A DNA stretch of 64,000 bases, from positions 52,682,707-52,746,706 of the forward strand of contig CM069874.1 in assembly GCA_036172665.1 (NCBI GenBank), read 5' to 3'. The position numbers and the translations under genes are program-made. Of this stretch, positions 44,467 through 55,970 are shown one piece after another. The notes beneath the pieces were generated by a model that did no database searches, was not told the DNA's origin, and saw only the letters and a program-made list of their open reading frames with translations. This DNA comes from Prosopocoilus inquinatus. Lineage: Eukaryota > Arthropoda > Insecta > Coleoptera > Lucanidae. Each line of letters opens with the position of its first letter. Positions within the stretch are counted from its first letter, which is position 1.

Positions 44467-46462
44467 CTATTTTATCTGAATTGTTTTTTCTTTATAATAT
44501 GAGAAAAAAATATGACAATATTGTAAAATATAAATCATTCATAAAACCTTTCACGATCTTTTGATAGTAGCTATGATGGTTTCTGAGAAGTTATGTCTTC
44601 TATGACGTCTTTTCCGAGATAACTAGCACGGGTTTCCGTGATAGCAGTGCAGTTAGATCTGGTGTTCCGGACTTTCATCCTCCGCCGCGAAAAACCTGCA
44701 GTCGTTAATCTGTTTCAGACTTATCCTTGTCGTGTGTTCCCCAAGGTGACAATGCCCTGTAAGGAAACTTGTAACGATACGTAGTCTGTTTCTACTTTCT
44801 TCTAACATGGTTTTTGCTCTTTGCTTATTGTAGTTTCCAAAAAATATCTTGGAATGTCTCAAACCAGGGAGATTCTCCCAGAGGGATGCTTCGAGTCTAC
44901 CCTCTGTGTTTTAGAGTTCTTTTTTGTATATGCTCATCCCTATGCCACAGACGAAGTTGTGGCGGCCCTCCTTGCTAATCGGTTAGCCTTCTCGTTGCCG
45001 CTGATTCCAGTGTGTCCTGGTACCCAGCATAGTGCACCTCTGTTTTCTTTGCCTAGGGTATTTAGTCTGCCAAGGCATTCTCAGACTAATTTCAAGCTGA
45101 TGGTGTTGGAGTTCAGCACCATTATGGCTGCTTGACTATCGGAGAGAATTGCAATGCTTTGCTTTCGATAGTTCCTGTCCAGGTTAAATTGGACACATCT
45201 TCCAATTGCATTAGCCTCCGCTTGGAAGCCGCTAGAGTATATTCCCATTACCTCTAAGTATTTGATTCCTAGCCCGAATACCCCTGCACCAGTTCCTTTA
45301 TCAGTTGTGGAACCATCCACGTACCATTTAATGATATTTTCTTTTAGGGAGTAGGTGGAGCATTCTCCCACCCAATCTTTCTGATTACTAAGCCTCGAAA
45401 GGAAATTCTTTTCAAAGCTACATTTCCTCATCATTTCATCGTTCAGGAGACTTGGAAGTGGGGAAAGTCCCGCTCGAGATGACCAAACTCTCTAGTACGG
45501 AGTCTCGCCCTCTCCAGTCCCTGTGCATTGCTGCATAGGCGACTCCCTCCACCACTATATGTAGAGGTGTGAGGTCTAAAATAACCTATAGGGTCGCGGT
45601 TTGGCTTGTTCTCATAGCTCCGGTGACGTATACGTATGCTAACCGTTGCAGCTTATCAAGGACATTCCTAGTTGTGGCTTGCGTGACCTTCTACGTTACC
45701 ATAGGTCTTACTATGCTGATGTAGAGCCCTCGCAGTATACTTGGATTGCAACCCCACGTTTTACCTGCTAGGTTCCGGCATAACATTAAGGCTCTTGTTG
45801 CCTTATTTATTATCAGTTCGATATGCTCGTTCCACAGACGCTTTTTGCCTAGGGTTATACCTGGATATTTGATTTCTAATTTACATTCGATCAGTGTTGC
45901 ATCCAGGCGGATGTCTTTCGTATTCGAAATTTTCCTCTTCCTAGTGAAAGGTACAAACGTGGTTTTTGTTAACTTGATGCTCAGTCCCTGTGATCGACAC
46001 CATTCATTAGTGATATTAGGGCTCATTTTTCCTATGCCGCAGAGGGCACCCTCAAACTTGCCTTTTACTATTATGACAATGTCGTTCGCGTATCCTACAC
46101 AGTGTACGCCGGAAGCTGTCAACCTGTTAAGCAGTTCATCTGCTACCAGACTCCAAATCAACGGCGAGCAAACGCCGCCTTGAGGTGTTCCATGAATGGT
46201 TCTGATTTTCATAGTCTCCTGTCGTCTCAGCTGTCCTTGTGGAGAGCACTTTATCCATGGAGTTACTGTTTTGCTCGCCCCCCTTGTTACGTGAGCTGCA
46301 GGAAAATTTTCTGGAATCTAGTAGGTCTAGAATTGTTAGCGTTTATCAACTGTCATATTTGAAAAATTTGACGTTTCTCGCCTAAAATTCTATTGACAGT
46401 TCCTATCCAAGTGAACTAGTTTTGTTTGTACAGCATTTGAGAAAAAGTAATTTTGTGTAAAC

Positions 46463-47433
46463 ATGGAATTCTCGCGTGAAAATTTTCGTGCCATGATTTT
46501 TTACGATTTCCAATGTGGTCTAACGCCGAAGCAATGCCTCGCTCGGCGTCATTTGGCTTCTGGAGATGGAGCACCATCAAAGAGCAGTGTTTATAATTGG
46601 TTTGCCGAATTCCAGCGTGGACGTACCTCTCTCAGTGACGAATTTCGTGAAGGTCGTCCATCAACATCTGTTGTTGCCACTAATGTAGATGCTGTGCGTG
46701 AAATGCTTGAGCGAGATCGACATGTGACATACCGTGAGATTCAAGCATCCTTACGCATTGACATGAAAGCAATACACCAGATTTTGCATGATCATTTGAA
46801 AGTACGAAAGCTTTGCAGTCGTTGGATCCCACACAATTTAACAGAAGCACAAAAGCAGGGTCGTGTCAAATGGTGCGAAGAAATGCTTAAGAAATTCAAT
46901 GGAGGTCGTTCAAATTTAGTTTATAACATCGTTACTGGTGAAGAAACTTGGATCTATTCGTACGAGCCAGAAAGTAAACAACAATCTACCGTTTGGGTTT
47001 TTCAAAATGAACCAAAACCAATAAAAGTTGTCTGTTCACGCAGTGCTGCGAAGCAAATGATTGCTTGTTTCTTTGGTTTAACTGGACGTGTAGCAATCGT
47101 GGCTTTAGGGGATCGAAAAACCGTGAATGCTGATTAGTATACCACAATTTGTTTGCCGGAAGTCATCGATTAAATAAGAAGAAACAATCGAAATCGACGA
47201 ATTATTCTCCATCATGACAACGCCAACTCTCACTCAGCCCGTCAAACAGTCGATTTTGTCCAACAAAAATGTTGAATTAATGACTCATTGTCCGTATTCA
47301 CCTGATTTATCACCTAATGATTTCGTCAATGATTGACGTCAAAGGCGAATACTTCGAAAAACAATGATATCATTTACCAAATTTCATATGCGTTTTTTCA
47401 TACAGTTTCCAGAAACTTTTCCAGCAGCCCACG
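46463..47433 (+). pseudogene. mariner transposase, copy A, C-terminal part deleted
   Basis: MEFSRENFRAMIFYDFQCGL opens a paired-like DNA-binding domain (SKSSVYNWFAEFQRGR, then EGRPSTSV). Next come WIPHNLTEAQKQ and the first catalytic Asp position, which reads NIVTGEETWIYSYEP where active mariners have DE. A stop lies at about 47135. After it a shifted frame has ILHHDNANSHSARQ and CPYSPDLSPNDF, then an abrupt jump to VKGEYFEKQ. The core around the last Asp is thus joined to the tail by a deletion of roughly 50 codons. It is inactive. Confidence 0.88.
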
Positions 47434-47435
47434 TA

Positions 47436-47930
47436 TACACCTGCTCCACCGTTTTGGTAGTACTTGAATATCCGAAGAAAAAAATTTCTTTGGTCGTGTG
47501 CATAGCCGCTCTTGCACCGCCCGAATCATTTCATCGTTTCTCTGAAAATTCTTGCCACCTAATGCCTCTTTAAGTGGACCCAAGACATGTTGATAATCAC
47601 TTGGGGCGAGGTCAGTTAACACTCAAACTTCAACTTTTAGATAGTCACCACCATTGCACATGCAATATGTGGCTGCGCATGGTCGTGTTGCAAAAGAACA
47701 CCATTATTCAAAGATCTTCGCCTTTTGGTTTTGGTGGCCGGCTTTAGGCAGTTCTTCAGGAATTCATACTTAACATTTCAGCGATTTCATCAAGGAGAAT
47801 CCGACGATTTTTTTTCACTAAAGTTTCAACTGCCGATATCGACTCACGACACGATTTGCTTGACCAGATTGGTGAGAATCAGCAACGGAAACCAAACCAT
47901 TTTTAAATTTATTTATAAATGTCAGTGAAT
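47436..47930 (-). pseudogene. fragment of a different mariner, antisense
   Basis: Frames read leftwards give ISAVETLVKKNRRILLDEIAE (N-terminal type), then GVLLQHDHAQPHIA and, after stops, LTDLAPSDYQHVLGPLKEAL and FFSSDIQVLPKRWSRCI. These are mariner motifs but unlike copy A (LAPSDY rather than LSPNDF). The middle of the gene is missing, and both ends and the terminal repeats are gone. Confidence 0.65.
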
Positions 47931-47944
47931 TTTACTCCTTCACT

Positions 47945-48304
47945 GTGCAAGAAGTGGATCAAATAAGAAGAAACAATCGAATTCGACGAATTATTCTCCA
48001 TCATGACAATGCCAACTCTCACTCAGCCCGTCAAACAGTTGATCTTTTGTCCAACAAAAATGTTGAATTAATGACTCATTGTCCATATTCACCTGATTTA
48101 TCACCTAATGATTTCTTTTTGTTCCCAAATATCAAAAATAAAATGCGTGGTGAACAATTTTCTTCGGCTGAAGTAGCGGCTGAAACATTCCGGACACTGG
48201 TTTCTGAGGTACCATCTTTAGAGTGGAAAACGTGCTTTAGAAATTGGTTCGAGCGTATTCAAAAGTGTATTGACGTCAAAGGGGAATACTTAGAAAAACA
48301 ATGA
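47945..48304 (+). pseudogene. mariner transposase, copy B, C-terminal half
   Basis: The frame is open from DQIRRNNRIRRIILHHDNAN through CPYSPDLSPNDFFLFPNIKN to GEYLEKQ. Thirty-four residues lie between the HHD and PND Asps, the mariner signature. It is about 95% alike to the corresponding part of copy A and lacks the deletion found there. It ends at the right TIR at 48371. It has no N-terminal half. Confidence 0.85.
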
Positions 48305-49552
48305 TACCGTTTACCAAATTTCATATGCGTTTTTTTCATTCCGTTTCCAGAAACTTTTCCAGCAGCCCACGTACTAGTGGTCGTTTGATCGCGTCATGCG
48401 ACGTATTATCAATCGCTCCTGAAATGTCTAGGAAGGAGCCGAAAACCGTTTCTTTTTCGTCCAGAGTTTTCTGAATGACTCCTGCTGGCTCATGCAGGGC
48501 AGTCTCTGTCGATCGCCCGCCCTATTCCTTTTTCCATCGCCTTCAATAGGAAAGATGTCAAGCTAATGGGTCTGAAGGATTTGGGGATTGTCCCATCCTC
48601 TTTCTCGATTTTAGGGATGAAGGTGACTTTTGTCCTCCAGCTTTTGGGTATGTATCCCAAGGCCAGGCTACTTCTTATTATATTTACTCGATGTTGTATT
48701 ACTTTTTCCTGCCCTTCCTGCAGGAATGCGGGGAAATCCCCTCCGCTCCTGGTGATCTGTATGGGTGGAACGTGTTTATCGCCCACTCCATGCGCTGTCT
48801 TGTACAGATCCATCTGGCAATTTCCTAGTCCTCTCCTTTGGGCCTACTGGTGTGGTGTTTATAATTGCCTCTTTCAAATCTGTTTGCTTACGACCAGAAA
48901 AGAGCGTTTCAAGGAGCAGATTAGCCCGCTTCCTTTCCCCTTTCGTGTAGCAACCATCGGGTTTTCTCAAGGCCATCACAGGTCCTGTTCCGCCTTTTGC
49001 AATGACTCTGTGAAGCCTCGCTGCTACCGAGATGGAAGTGATGTTTCCAAAGTTTTGCCTTTCAGCCTTCCTTATCTCTTTATTGTACGAAGTCAATTTC
49101 TCTTTATACCTCTGCCAATTCCCGTCAACCTTTGCTTTATTGAATAGGTGACGGACTTCAGATCTGAGGTTTGCCAGAGTTCGATTCCACCAAGGGGTAT
49201 CCTTGGCCGGCCTCTTCGAGGTTAGCGAGCAACTGACTTCGAAAGCCTTTGTTATTGCCTCGCTAAAACACTCTATCTACATCCTGTTCTAGCTTAAGGA
49301 GGTGTGTAGTCCCGTCTGTCTTTAGCTGGTTCAGGTTGTCTCTTAAACGGATTTTATACAGATCCCAGTCTGTTTTCTTGGGGTTCCTAACATGGTAGGT
49401 TGAGGAGTCAAGTCTCTCTAAAGTGAACTCTATTTATCCTGTGGTCTGATAGGAATGGTTCATTTAGAACCTTCCAATTCTTGACCATGCTGCTCGGACA
49501 AAAAATGGTTAGCGTTACATCTAGTACTTCCCTACTTGCCCTTGTTATGAAA

Positions 49553-50481
49553 AATTAGTAAGATAAAATGTTTCCCATTTACAGTTATGGAGATATGACA
49601 AGTTTCAAAGTTTTTGGAAGAAAAATCTAAATACTGAAAATACCAATTAACAGACCTGGGCGATCTGTAAGCGGAAGGTTTCATTAAATATACGAGGAAC
49701 TGCTGAATATGCTGAAGAAGTTGAAGTGTAAAAAGTACGAATATTTACTGCTTGTTCGCCGTAAAATCAAAACAATAAACCTGTCAAAACGTGAGAAGTC
49801 TATGCAGCACACAATAACCACTACAGCTCTGGTAGACTGGATATAAAAAGTTGTTTATGTAACCGACAATATGCACATTCATTTTGCAGTGACGACTGTA
49901 TAATAATTGATGCGAAGTAAATGTATTATGCCAGTCTTTTTAAAAGTTACATTACAGAATCATAAAGTTTTAATAAAATTTCTATCACTTAAAATTTTGT
50001 CGCCAAGCCATAAATAAAAAACTAAATTCTTTTTCCTTCATCATTTTCTTCTAAAGTGTAGAAAATAATTTTGTTTTATACCCAATATTTTATTTTGTTT
50101 ATAGATCCGCTATAAAAGTGATTTAGTCCTACGTTTTAATGAAATTTTGCAATTTTTTTTTCACGTGAACAGTTGCTGCATCATGTTGGTCTCATTGTTT
50201 TTGTCCTTCTTCTTAATAATAATACTTCCTGTTTTTGAAAATTTGTCGATAATACACTTCATTGTTTTGTCGCTAACTGAAACACCAGAAAATTTTCTAA
50301 CTACGCTTCTGTGGCTAACTTTTCCTAATACGTAACACTATACAATAAATATTTTTTGGTGGAGAGTAAGCATTGCTAGTAATTAAGTTAATTAAGTAAT
50401 TTAGTCCAGCTTACTCAGTAATGTCAGTTTTGTTAACATGAGAAAGTATACAGGCGCGATCATTACAATTTATAATTGATA
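49553..50481. other. no feature recognised
   Basis: AT-rich spacer between the LINE and the Mutator-like element. No coding or repeat structure is seen. Confidence 0.35.
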
Positions 50482-51170
50482 CCGTGCAGGCCGCTACCAG
50501 AAAATTCCCCGAGAACAATTGACCGACGGAAAATTCCCAGAATACAATTGACCGACAGGAATATTGCCTGAATGGAACTTTACCCGAATAGACAATTGCT
50601 CGAATAACAATTGACCGAGTAGAAAATTGCCCGCGTAATGTATTTACTATTTAACTTTAAGAAAAATAATACGCATTAGATTATTTTTATTTTTTATTTA
50701 AAAAAATAACTATATACAATAATATACATGAACATATTCTAGTAGCTTAAGTTATGTGCCATACCCCGTAAATAGTCACACAAATGTTCTCCGTTATAAT
50801 TTTCTACAAGGCGTGCGATTCTTTCAGCACAATCTTTGTATTTTTTTCGAGATGGTGGACCTTCTATGCCTGCTGCATATTGTTCTATTTGAAGCTCATG
50901 TAGGCTTTGCTCTCTTTGAATCGCTTCTATGAATTTCCAAATATTTGGGTGATCAGCAGCAACCTGTTGCTCGAATGCTCGATGCCATCCTTCTACGGAA
51001 TTATTTGTTTTTGGTAAGCCTTCATGTACTCCATCAAAACAGTTCCACATGCCATGGGAAAATCGTGGCGGGCGGCGACCACGACGTCTCTGTGGACGTC
51101 CGATTAATATCTGGAAAGGGAAAAAAGTTAGACGTCGAACTTTTTTTGAAAAAAATTGATAGTTTTTAAA

Positions 51171-52044
51171 ATATCGAATTTATCATCCGCTGCTTAGTTT
51201 CCATGCTGCTTTAAAAATTGAATTAAATAAATTCAAATAAGGAAATTAAAGAAACAAAATAAGAGACGACCTGTGATGAAGATAAGACGAAAGTAAATAG
51301 TAAGTGAGTAAATATTCTACGTCACTTACAATCGGTCAAACCGAATGAAGAGCACCAAAGAAGAAACATAAGGAAATCAAATTGATAATTAAAATATAAA
51401 ATTTTAATCGTCTTTTATTTTGTTTCTTTAATTTAATAATTAAGTCAAGTTGAATCAACAAAAGACAAGATACGATCAGTTTATAACTTAAAAAAAATGA
51501 AATAAAATCAAATAGAATCGGCATATCTACACAAACTGTTTTAAGAACATTAATAAAATTTGTAAGAGGGTCCACCAATATTAACCAACCTATTAGGTTA
51601 TCCAATTATAATATCGACAGTTAATTATTGCAAACCATAAACTCTACTCCTCACACAATAGATGTTAGTTTAGGAATAAGAGCTGGTCGAAAAAGCTGTT
51701 TCTATTTGAAGAATCAACCAAATTGTTAATAAGATATTATTACGTGGGCTGCTGGAAACCATGAATTATGTCACCACTCAGATGATACTGTGCAATAAAA
51801 ACGCACAGCAAGAAGATAATAACGCCGAGGAATCTTCCTATGCAGCGCAGTCCGTAGAATCTAGCGATTCTACCATAGGATTTTTAAAATTTTAGATAAA
51901 GGGAGGCTTTGAAAGGCTAAACGTATCGCGTAAATTGACTCATATATAAATTTTTATTGTCAGTGTCGGTCCTGTCATTGAGATTGTTGAAAATTATTCA
52001 TTTCTAGCCAATATGAAAATGATTTAACGTTCTATGTTAAAATA
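51171..52044. other. insert or intron inside the MULE, mostly unrecognised
   Basis: AT-rich. At 51744-51761 the word cgtgggctgctggaaa matches the tip of the mariner elements near 46-48 kb, but no mariner coding follows. No other signal. Confidence 0.35.
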
Positions 52045-52690
52045 TCAGGAATAAGAAAGCAATTTTAGTAAAAAGAAAAGAAACTGCAATAGATGTTGCA
52101 AATGGGAACCATTCTTTCGCAAACACAAAGCAACCCGATTTTTCATATTGCCAAAAACCTTTTGCAATATTTCCGGTGTAATTTTAGTGTATTCTTTTGT
52201 AATCCTGTCTTCTAGTTCATCGACATTACGAATAGGATTCTTGAAAATTGTATTATTTAAATGGAGAAAAACAAAATAATCCAATGGAGTCAATTCCGGG
52301 GACCTCGGGGGATATTCTGGATTGCAGTGTAAATTGGATTGCAGTGTTATCATAAAACTGACGTAAATAATTGATATGGGCAGTAGTATGGGCGTTAGCT
52401 CCATCTTGTTGGAGCATTTACGTAAATCTTCGTAAAGCCGGACTAGAAATGTGTCTAAAATCTGCTCCTGGTATCGTTGAGCAGTGACAGTGTCACAAAA
52501 AATCGTCTTCGAGAGATGGATATCAGGGGGTTTATGTTTCGAATGGCATCATAGAAATTATCGTTTTGAAAAACCTCATTTGGATATTTTTGGCAAAACT
52601 CTTCTAGACATTGTCTTGCATCCATTCGCCATTTTGATTAACAACACCACCAAACACCACTGCGGAAATATGATTCTTTCATGAATCAAT
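52045..52690 (-). pseudogene. Tc1-like transposase relic nested in the MULE
   Basis: Shifting frames read leftwards include TAQRYQEQILDTFLVRLYED, YPPRSPELTPLDYF and RVALCLRKNGSHLQHLL, which fit the region around the last catalytic Asp of the 41-spacing Tc1-like group. The QDG-type motif is lost and SPD is SPE. The upstream part (NQNGEWMQDN) is only tentatively assigned. Confidence 0.6.
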
Positions 52691-53727
52691 TGGGACAAAG
52701 GCAATAGCAGTCAAAAATCGCAGTTTAAGAGCAAACTGTGGATCCGTTTCATATTGGTTTTTTAAACCTTCCGCTTGAATCTTCCGAAGTATAAATTGCG
52801 AAAAATGGAAAAAACAGCCACGATGTTTTGCCCGAGAAAATTCTTGTAAAAAAGCACTTATCAATCCAGTTTCAAAATTTGTTAATATGCTTCGCGGCGA
52901 AACTTCCGGTATAAATTCTTTTAGCTTTCGAAGTATTCTTATATAAGTGTAGCTTCGATTTTATCGGTTAGGGGAGCATATATCAAGGGAATTGCGCCGT
53001 TATTCTTCAACCCATGTACTGTGAAAAGTTGGTGAAATAGGCGTGGCACAGTTTTGAAGGTACCATCAGCATACCAGTGATCGGCTTGGGCAAGGAGTGA
53101 GAGATTTCTCCTCGTACAAAAAATTAGTAACCGGTCGTCATTTGGGTCTGAATCATACATTAAAAACAGCTCACCACTTTTTGTCCTTGTATATTCTTCA
53201 GGCAAAATGATGTTCCTGCGGTGGACAGGCACAGCCGGAGCGGCTTGCTGCTTGATTCGCACATTTCTTATAGTTCGCTTGATGCTGCTTAGTTTTGGAA
53301 GAATGGCTGCTGTAGCTTGAGTAAGCTCGGTAGATGCAGTTGCTACGATGAATTGTGGTGCATCTTGCGTATGTTTAGCCTTGTCACGTAAAGCGTTCAT
53401 AAACTTATTTTTCCAGTTTCTTTAACAATGTTGTCATTTAATGTTGTCACACGAGCACTACACTTAAGTTTTTTATAATAATCGCACTGCCAATAAATTT
53501 TTTCATCTCCTTTATCTTTTTGGTACAAATAGCCACCCAACACTAATTTAGGTTTTCCTTTTTCACTAAGAACAAACTAGCGCCATTTTACTATTTTAAT
53601 GCTGTCGCTTGCACAGATTTTTGGAAAGTGAAGCTTCAGAACAACAATTATTATATTTATACACTTTACGACCGCTTTGTTAATCTGTTTTCGCCAATGA
53701 CGATTAAAGAATTAATATAAGCTAAAC

Positions 53728-55730
53728 TGATGAGCTGCAGCATGTGAATTGGGAACCTGTATTTGAAGCGGCAGATCCAGAGCATAAATTGACACAATTT
53801 TACTCCATTTTTCAAAAACAGTTCAATATAAATTTTCCAGTTAAATGTAAAACCCGAGTAACTTCGAAAAGTTGGTTAACTAAAGGCATTGTTATATCAT
53901 CAAATACGAAGAAAACCCTTTTCCGTACTCTTTGCTTCTTTCCGAATACCACTCTTCAAGAGTATTATAAAAAATATTCAAGAATTTTTAATCGAGTAGT
54001 AAAAGCCGCCAAAAAGATGCATAATGATAAGCTAATTCAAAATTCTGACAACATTATCAAAACTTCGTGGAACGTTATTAAAAACGAACTGGGTCACTCG
54101 TATAATATGGGATCACCAACAGAGCTCATGGTCGACGGTCAAATCGTATCTTCCTCTGAAACTATCAGTAATCATTTTAATAACTACTTTGTCTCAACTC
54201 AGAATAATATACCTCATAATAAGTTAAACACAGATGATTGTATTAAAAAATTACGCAATTTCAAAACTAGTTGCAGTAAGTCACTATTTCTGTCTCCTGT
54301 GGATGACTATGAAATCAAACATATTGTTAAATCATTGAGAAATACGAGGGCTTTTGGGATCGACGACATTCCCATAATAGTATATAAATATACAATTGAA
54401 CTAATAGTTGATGTTCTTGTAAATATGATTAATTCTTGTTTTGAAACGGGTAAATATCCTACGCACTTTAAAATATCTAAAATAATACCAGTACACAAAA
54501 AATTAAATAAAACGGATATTACGAATTATAGGCCAATAGCTATTCTTCCTGCTCTTTCAAAAATATACGAAACTGCAATAAAAAACCGTCTTGTTGGTTT
54601 CTTTGAAAAATATAAACTTATAGATAATACACAGCATGGTTTTCGCTCGGGAAGATCCACTGTTACGGCTTTAAATAATATCTTGTCAAATATATATTCT
54701 CTTGTTAATGAAAAAATGCTGGCAGCTAGCCTGAACTGCGACTTTTCTAAAGCATTTGATCTTGTGGATTCTATTACAAAAATTATCTTTCTACGGTATT
54801 AAAGGGAACGTGTTAGATTTATTTGAATCGTATTTAAGTAACAGGCGCCAATTTACTGAAATCATAAATAAAGAAAATGGGAAAGCTACTCATTCAAGTA
54901 CACTGGATATTAACAGGGGTGTGCCACGGGGTTCAGTCTTAGGTCCTATTCTTTTCTCAATCGTCATGAATGATCTCGCGGTTAATGTAGACAGCATGCT
55001 TACTTTTTAGAAAATTAATACTAAACTTAATAAAGCAATTTTTGCTATGAGATGGCTTAAACCTATCTGTAATCAGTGGTCACTATTATCAGTTTATCAC
55101 GGATACTTCGAATCAATAGCCCGTTATGCTTTACTATACTGGGGTAATCGCTTTAACTTAGATAAAGTTTTAAAGATGCAGAAACAGTGCATTCGCATTA
55201 TAAAACAACTACCACCACGTGTCTCATGCAGAGAGTATTTTAAAAGCTTACATATACTAACTGTTATTAACTTGTTCATTTACGAAAGCTCTGTGTATGT
55301 CTTTGATTTTCGTTCGAACAACTCAGTTAATTCAGTGATACATGGCTATCCAACACGCAGCAAAAACGAAATAAGATTAACAGTACCACAATTTGCACTT
55401 TATGAAAAAAGTTTCTTAAATCTTAGCTTTAAAATCTTTAGTAAATTGGCTCCAGATATTTCTAGCGAAATTATACGTAAACGATTCATTAAAAAATTGA
55501 AATTGTATCTCTATAATAATGTATTTTATTCAGTCAATGAATTCCTCTCAGATTAGCGTTCTCGCAGCGCTTCAATCAGTATCAACCTTTAAATATAACG
55601 TTTTCTTGCTTTCTATATTTTAATATGTTCTATGATTCTGTAATTAAGATGTTGTTATATCTTGTATCATTCTATATCACTGATATTTTATGAATGATTA
55701 AACTACTATTAAACTACTACTACTACTATA
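53728..55730 (+). pseudogene. Jockey/CR1-type LINE, 5'-truncated, catalytic segment deleted
   Basis: The open frame starts inside the linker (NWEPVFEAADPEHKLTQFYS). It continues through SWLTKGIVISSNTKK, FGIDDIPIIVYK, KISKIIPVHKKLNKTDITNY, RPIAILPALSKIYE and HGFRSGRSTVTALNNI to DFSKAFDLVD. Then it slips frame into YGIKGNVLDLFESYLSNRRQ and GVPRGSVLGPILFSIVMNDL. The YADD segment and about 100 residues are missing (a stop at about 55010). The C-terminal region resumes at 55047 (ALLYWGNRFNLDKVLKMQKQ). The tail ends in a tactact simple repeat at 55700-55730, the usual LINE 3' end. It is inserted in the MULE. Confidence 0.88.
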
Positions 55731-55970
55731 ATTACAGGTATTTAAAATGGCCAGTCTAATTATGGTTTCAAGAAATTATTTACTACCTTCTTAAATGATT
55801 ATCTACCTAAATTATTTCATTTTGAATATATTCTAGGTATTTATGATTTTCGGGAAATTGTTCTTCGGGCAATTGTCTACTCGATCAATTTGCCTGTCGG
55901 TCAATTGTATTCGGGGAAATTTAGCGTCGGTCAATTGTTGTCGGGCAATTTTCTTACATCCCGTGCAGGC

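Larger units (their letters stand above)
46290..48371 (+). mobile_element. compound mariner insertion in the LINE
   Basis: The left end CGTGAGCTGCAGGAAAATTT and the right end AAACTTTTCCAGCAGCCCACG (48371) are flanked by TA. A second right end with the same sequence occurs internally at 47433. Removing the block plus one TA restores the LINE reading frame, so the whole came in, or grew, at one target site. It holds a near-complete copy (46290-47433), an antisense fragment of another mariner, and a second 3' half. Confidence 0.8.
44535..49552 (-). pseudogene. R1/I-type LINE, 5'-truncated, interrupted by mariner elements
   Basis: Read leftwards from 49552: the end of an endonuclease domain (REVLDVTLTIFCPS, then PFLSDHR) and a linker (WWNRTLANLRSEVRHLFNKA in shifted frames). 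Then come the reverse-transcriptase motifs WRTKVTFIPKIEKEDG, FRPISLTSFLLKAMEK and FLDISGAIDNTSHDAI. The mariner complex follows, and the RT resumes with TPQGGVCSPLIWSLVADELL and YANDIVIIV. The RNase H region has WYVDGSTTDKGTGAGVFG and AILSDSQAA, and a C-terminal TGHCHLGEH motif precedes the stop at 44535-44537. The catalytic YADD is YAND, so the enzyme would be dead even without the breaks. The LINE is tail-to-tail with the XK-related gene. Confidence 0.88.
50739..53575 (-). pseudogene. MULE transposase with FLYWCH zinc finger, interrupted
   Basis: Read leftwards from 53575: a FLYWCH-like finger GKPKLVLGGYLYQKDKGDEK, then IYWQCDYYKKLKCSARV. Then come the MULE core WYADGTFKTVPRLFHQLFTV (first Asp) and, after a one-base frame slip, SILTNFETGLISAFLQEF, where the expected DFE is NFE. 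The motif GCFFHFSQFILRKIQAEGL follows, then FALKLRFLTAIAFVP. The frame is broken by a Tc1-like insert. It resumes behind the acceptor ctttccag with IGRPQRRRGRRPPRFSHGMW and KTNNSVEGWHRAFEQQV, ending at a stop at 50739. The frame slip and the lost Asp mean no activity. Confidence 0.85.
50492..55960 (-). mobile_element. Mutator-like (FLYWCH-MULE) transposon with 10-bp target duplication
   Basis: Imperfect inverted ends, about 130 bp, are built of repeated acaattgaccgac and cccgaa words (50492-50640 and 55850-55960). The direct repeat CCGTGCAGGC lies immediately outside at 50482-50491 and 55961-55970, which fits the 8-11-bp duplications of MULEs. The unit holds a MULE transposase relic (50739-53575), a Tc1-like relic at 52045-52690 and a LINE at 53728-55730. 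Confidence 0.82.

Noticed and set aside
45746..46183. + strand open frame of 145 codons
   Set aside because: Shadow of the antisense LINE reverse transcriptase, whose motifs (TPQGGV, YANDIV) are on the other strand.
47725..47928. + strand frame between the two mariner copies
   Set aside because: The opposite strand reads as mariner N-terminal sequence (AVETLVKKNRRILLDEIAE), so this frame is a shadow.
48566..49147. + strand open frame of 193 codons
   Set aside because: Opposite the LINE RT region; composition is that of reversed coding sequence and it has no motif.
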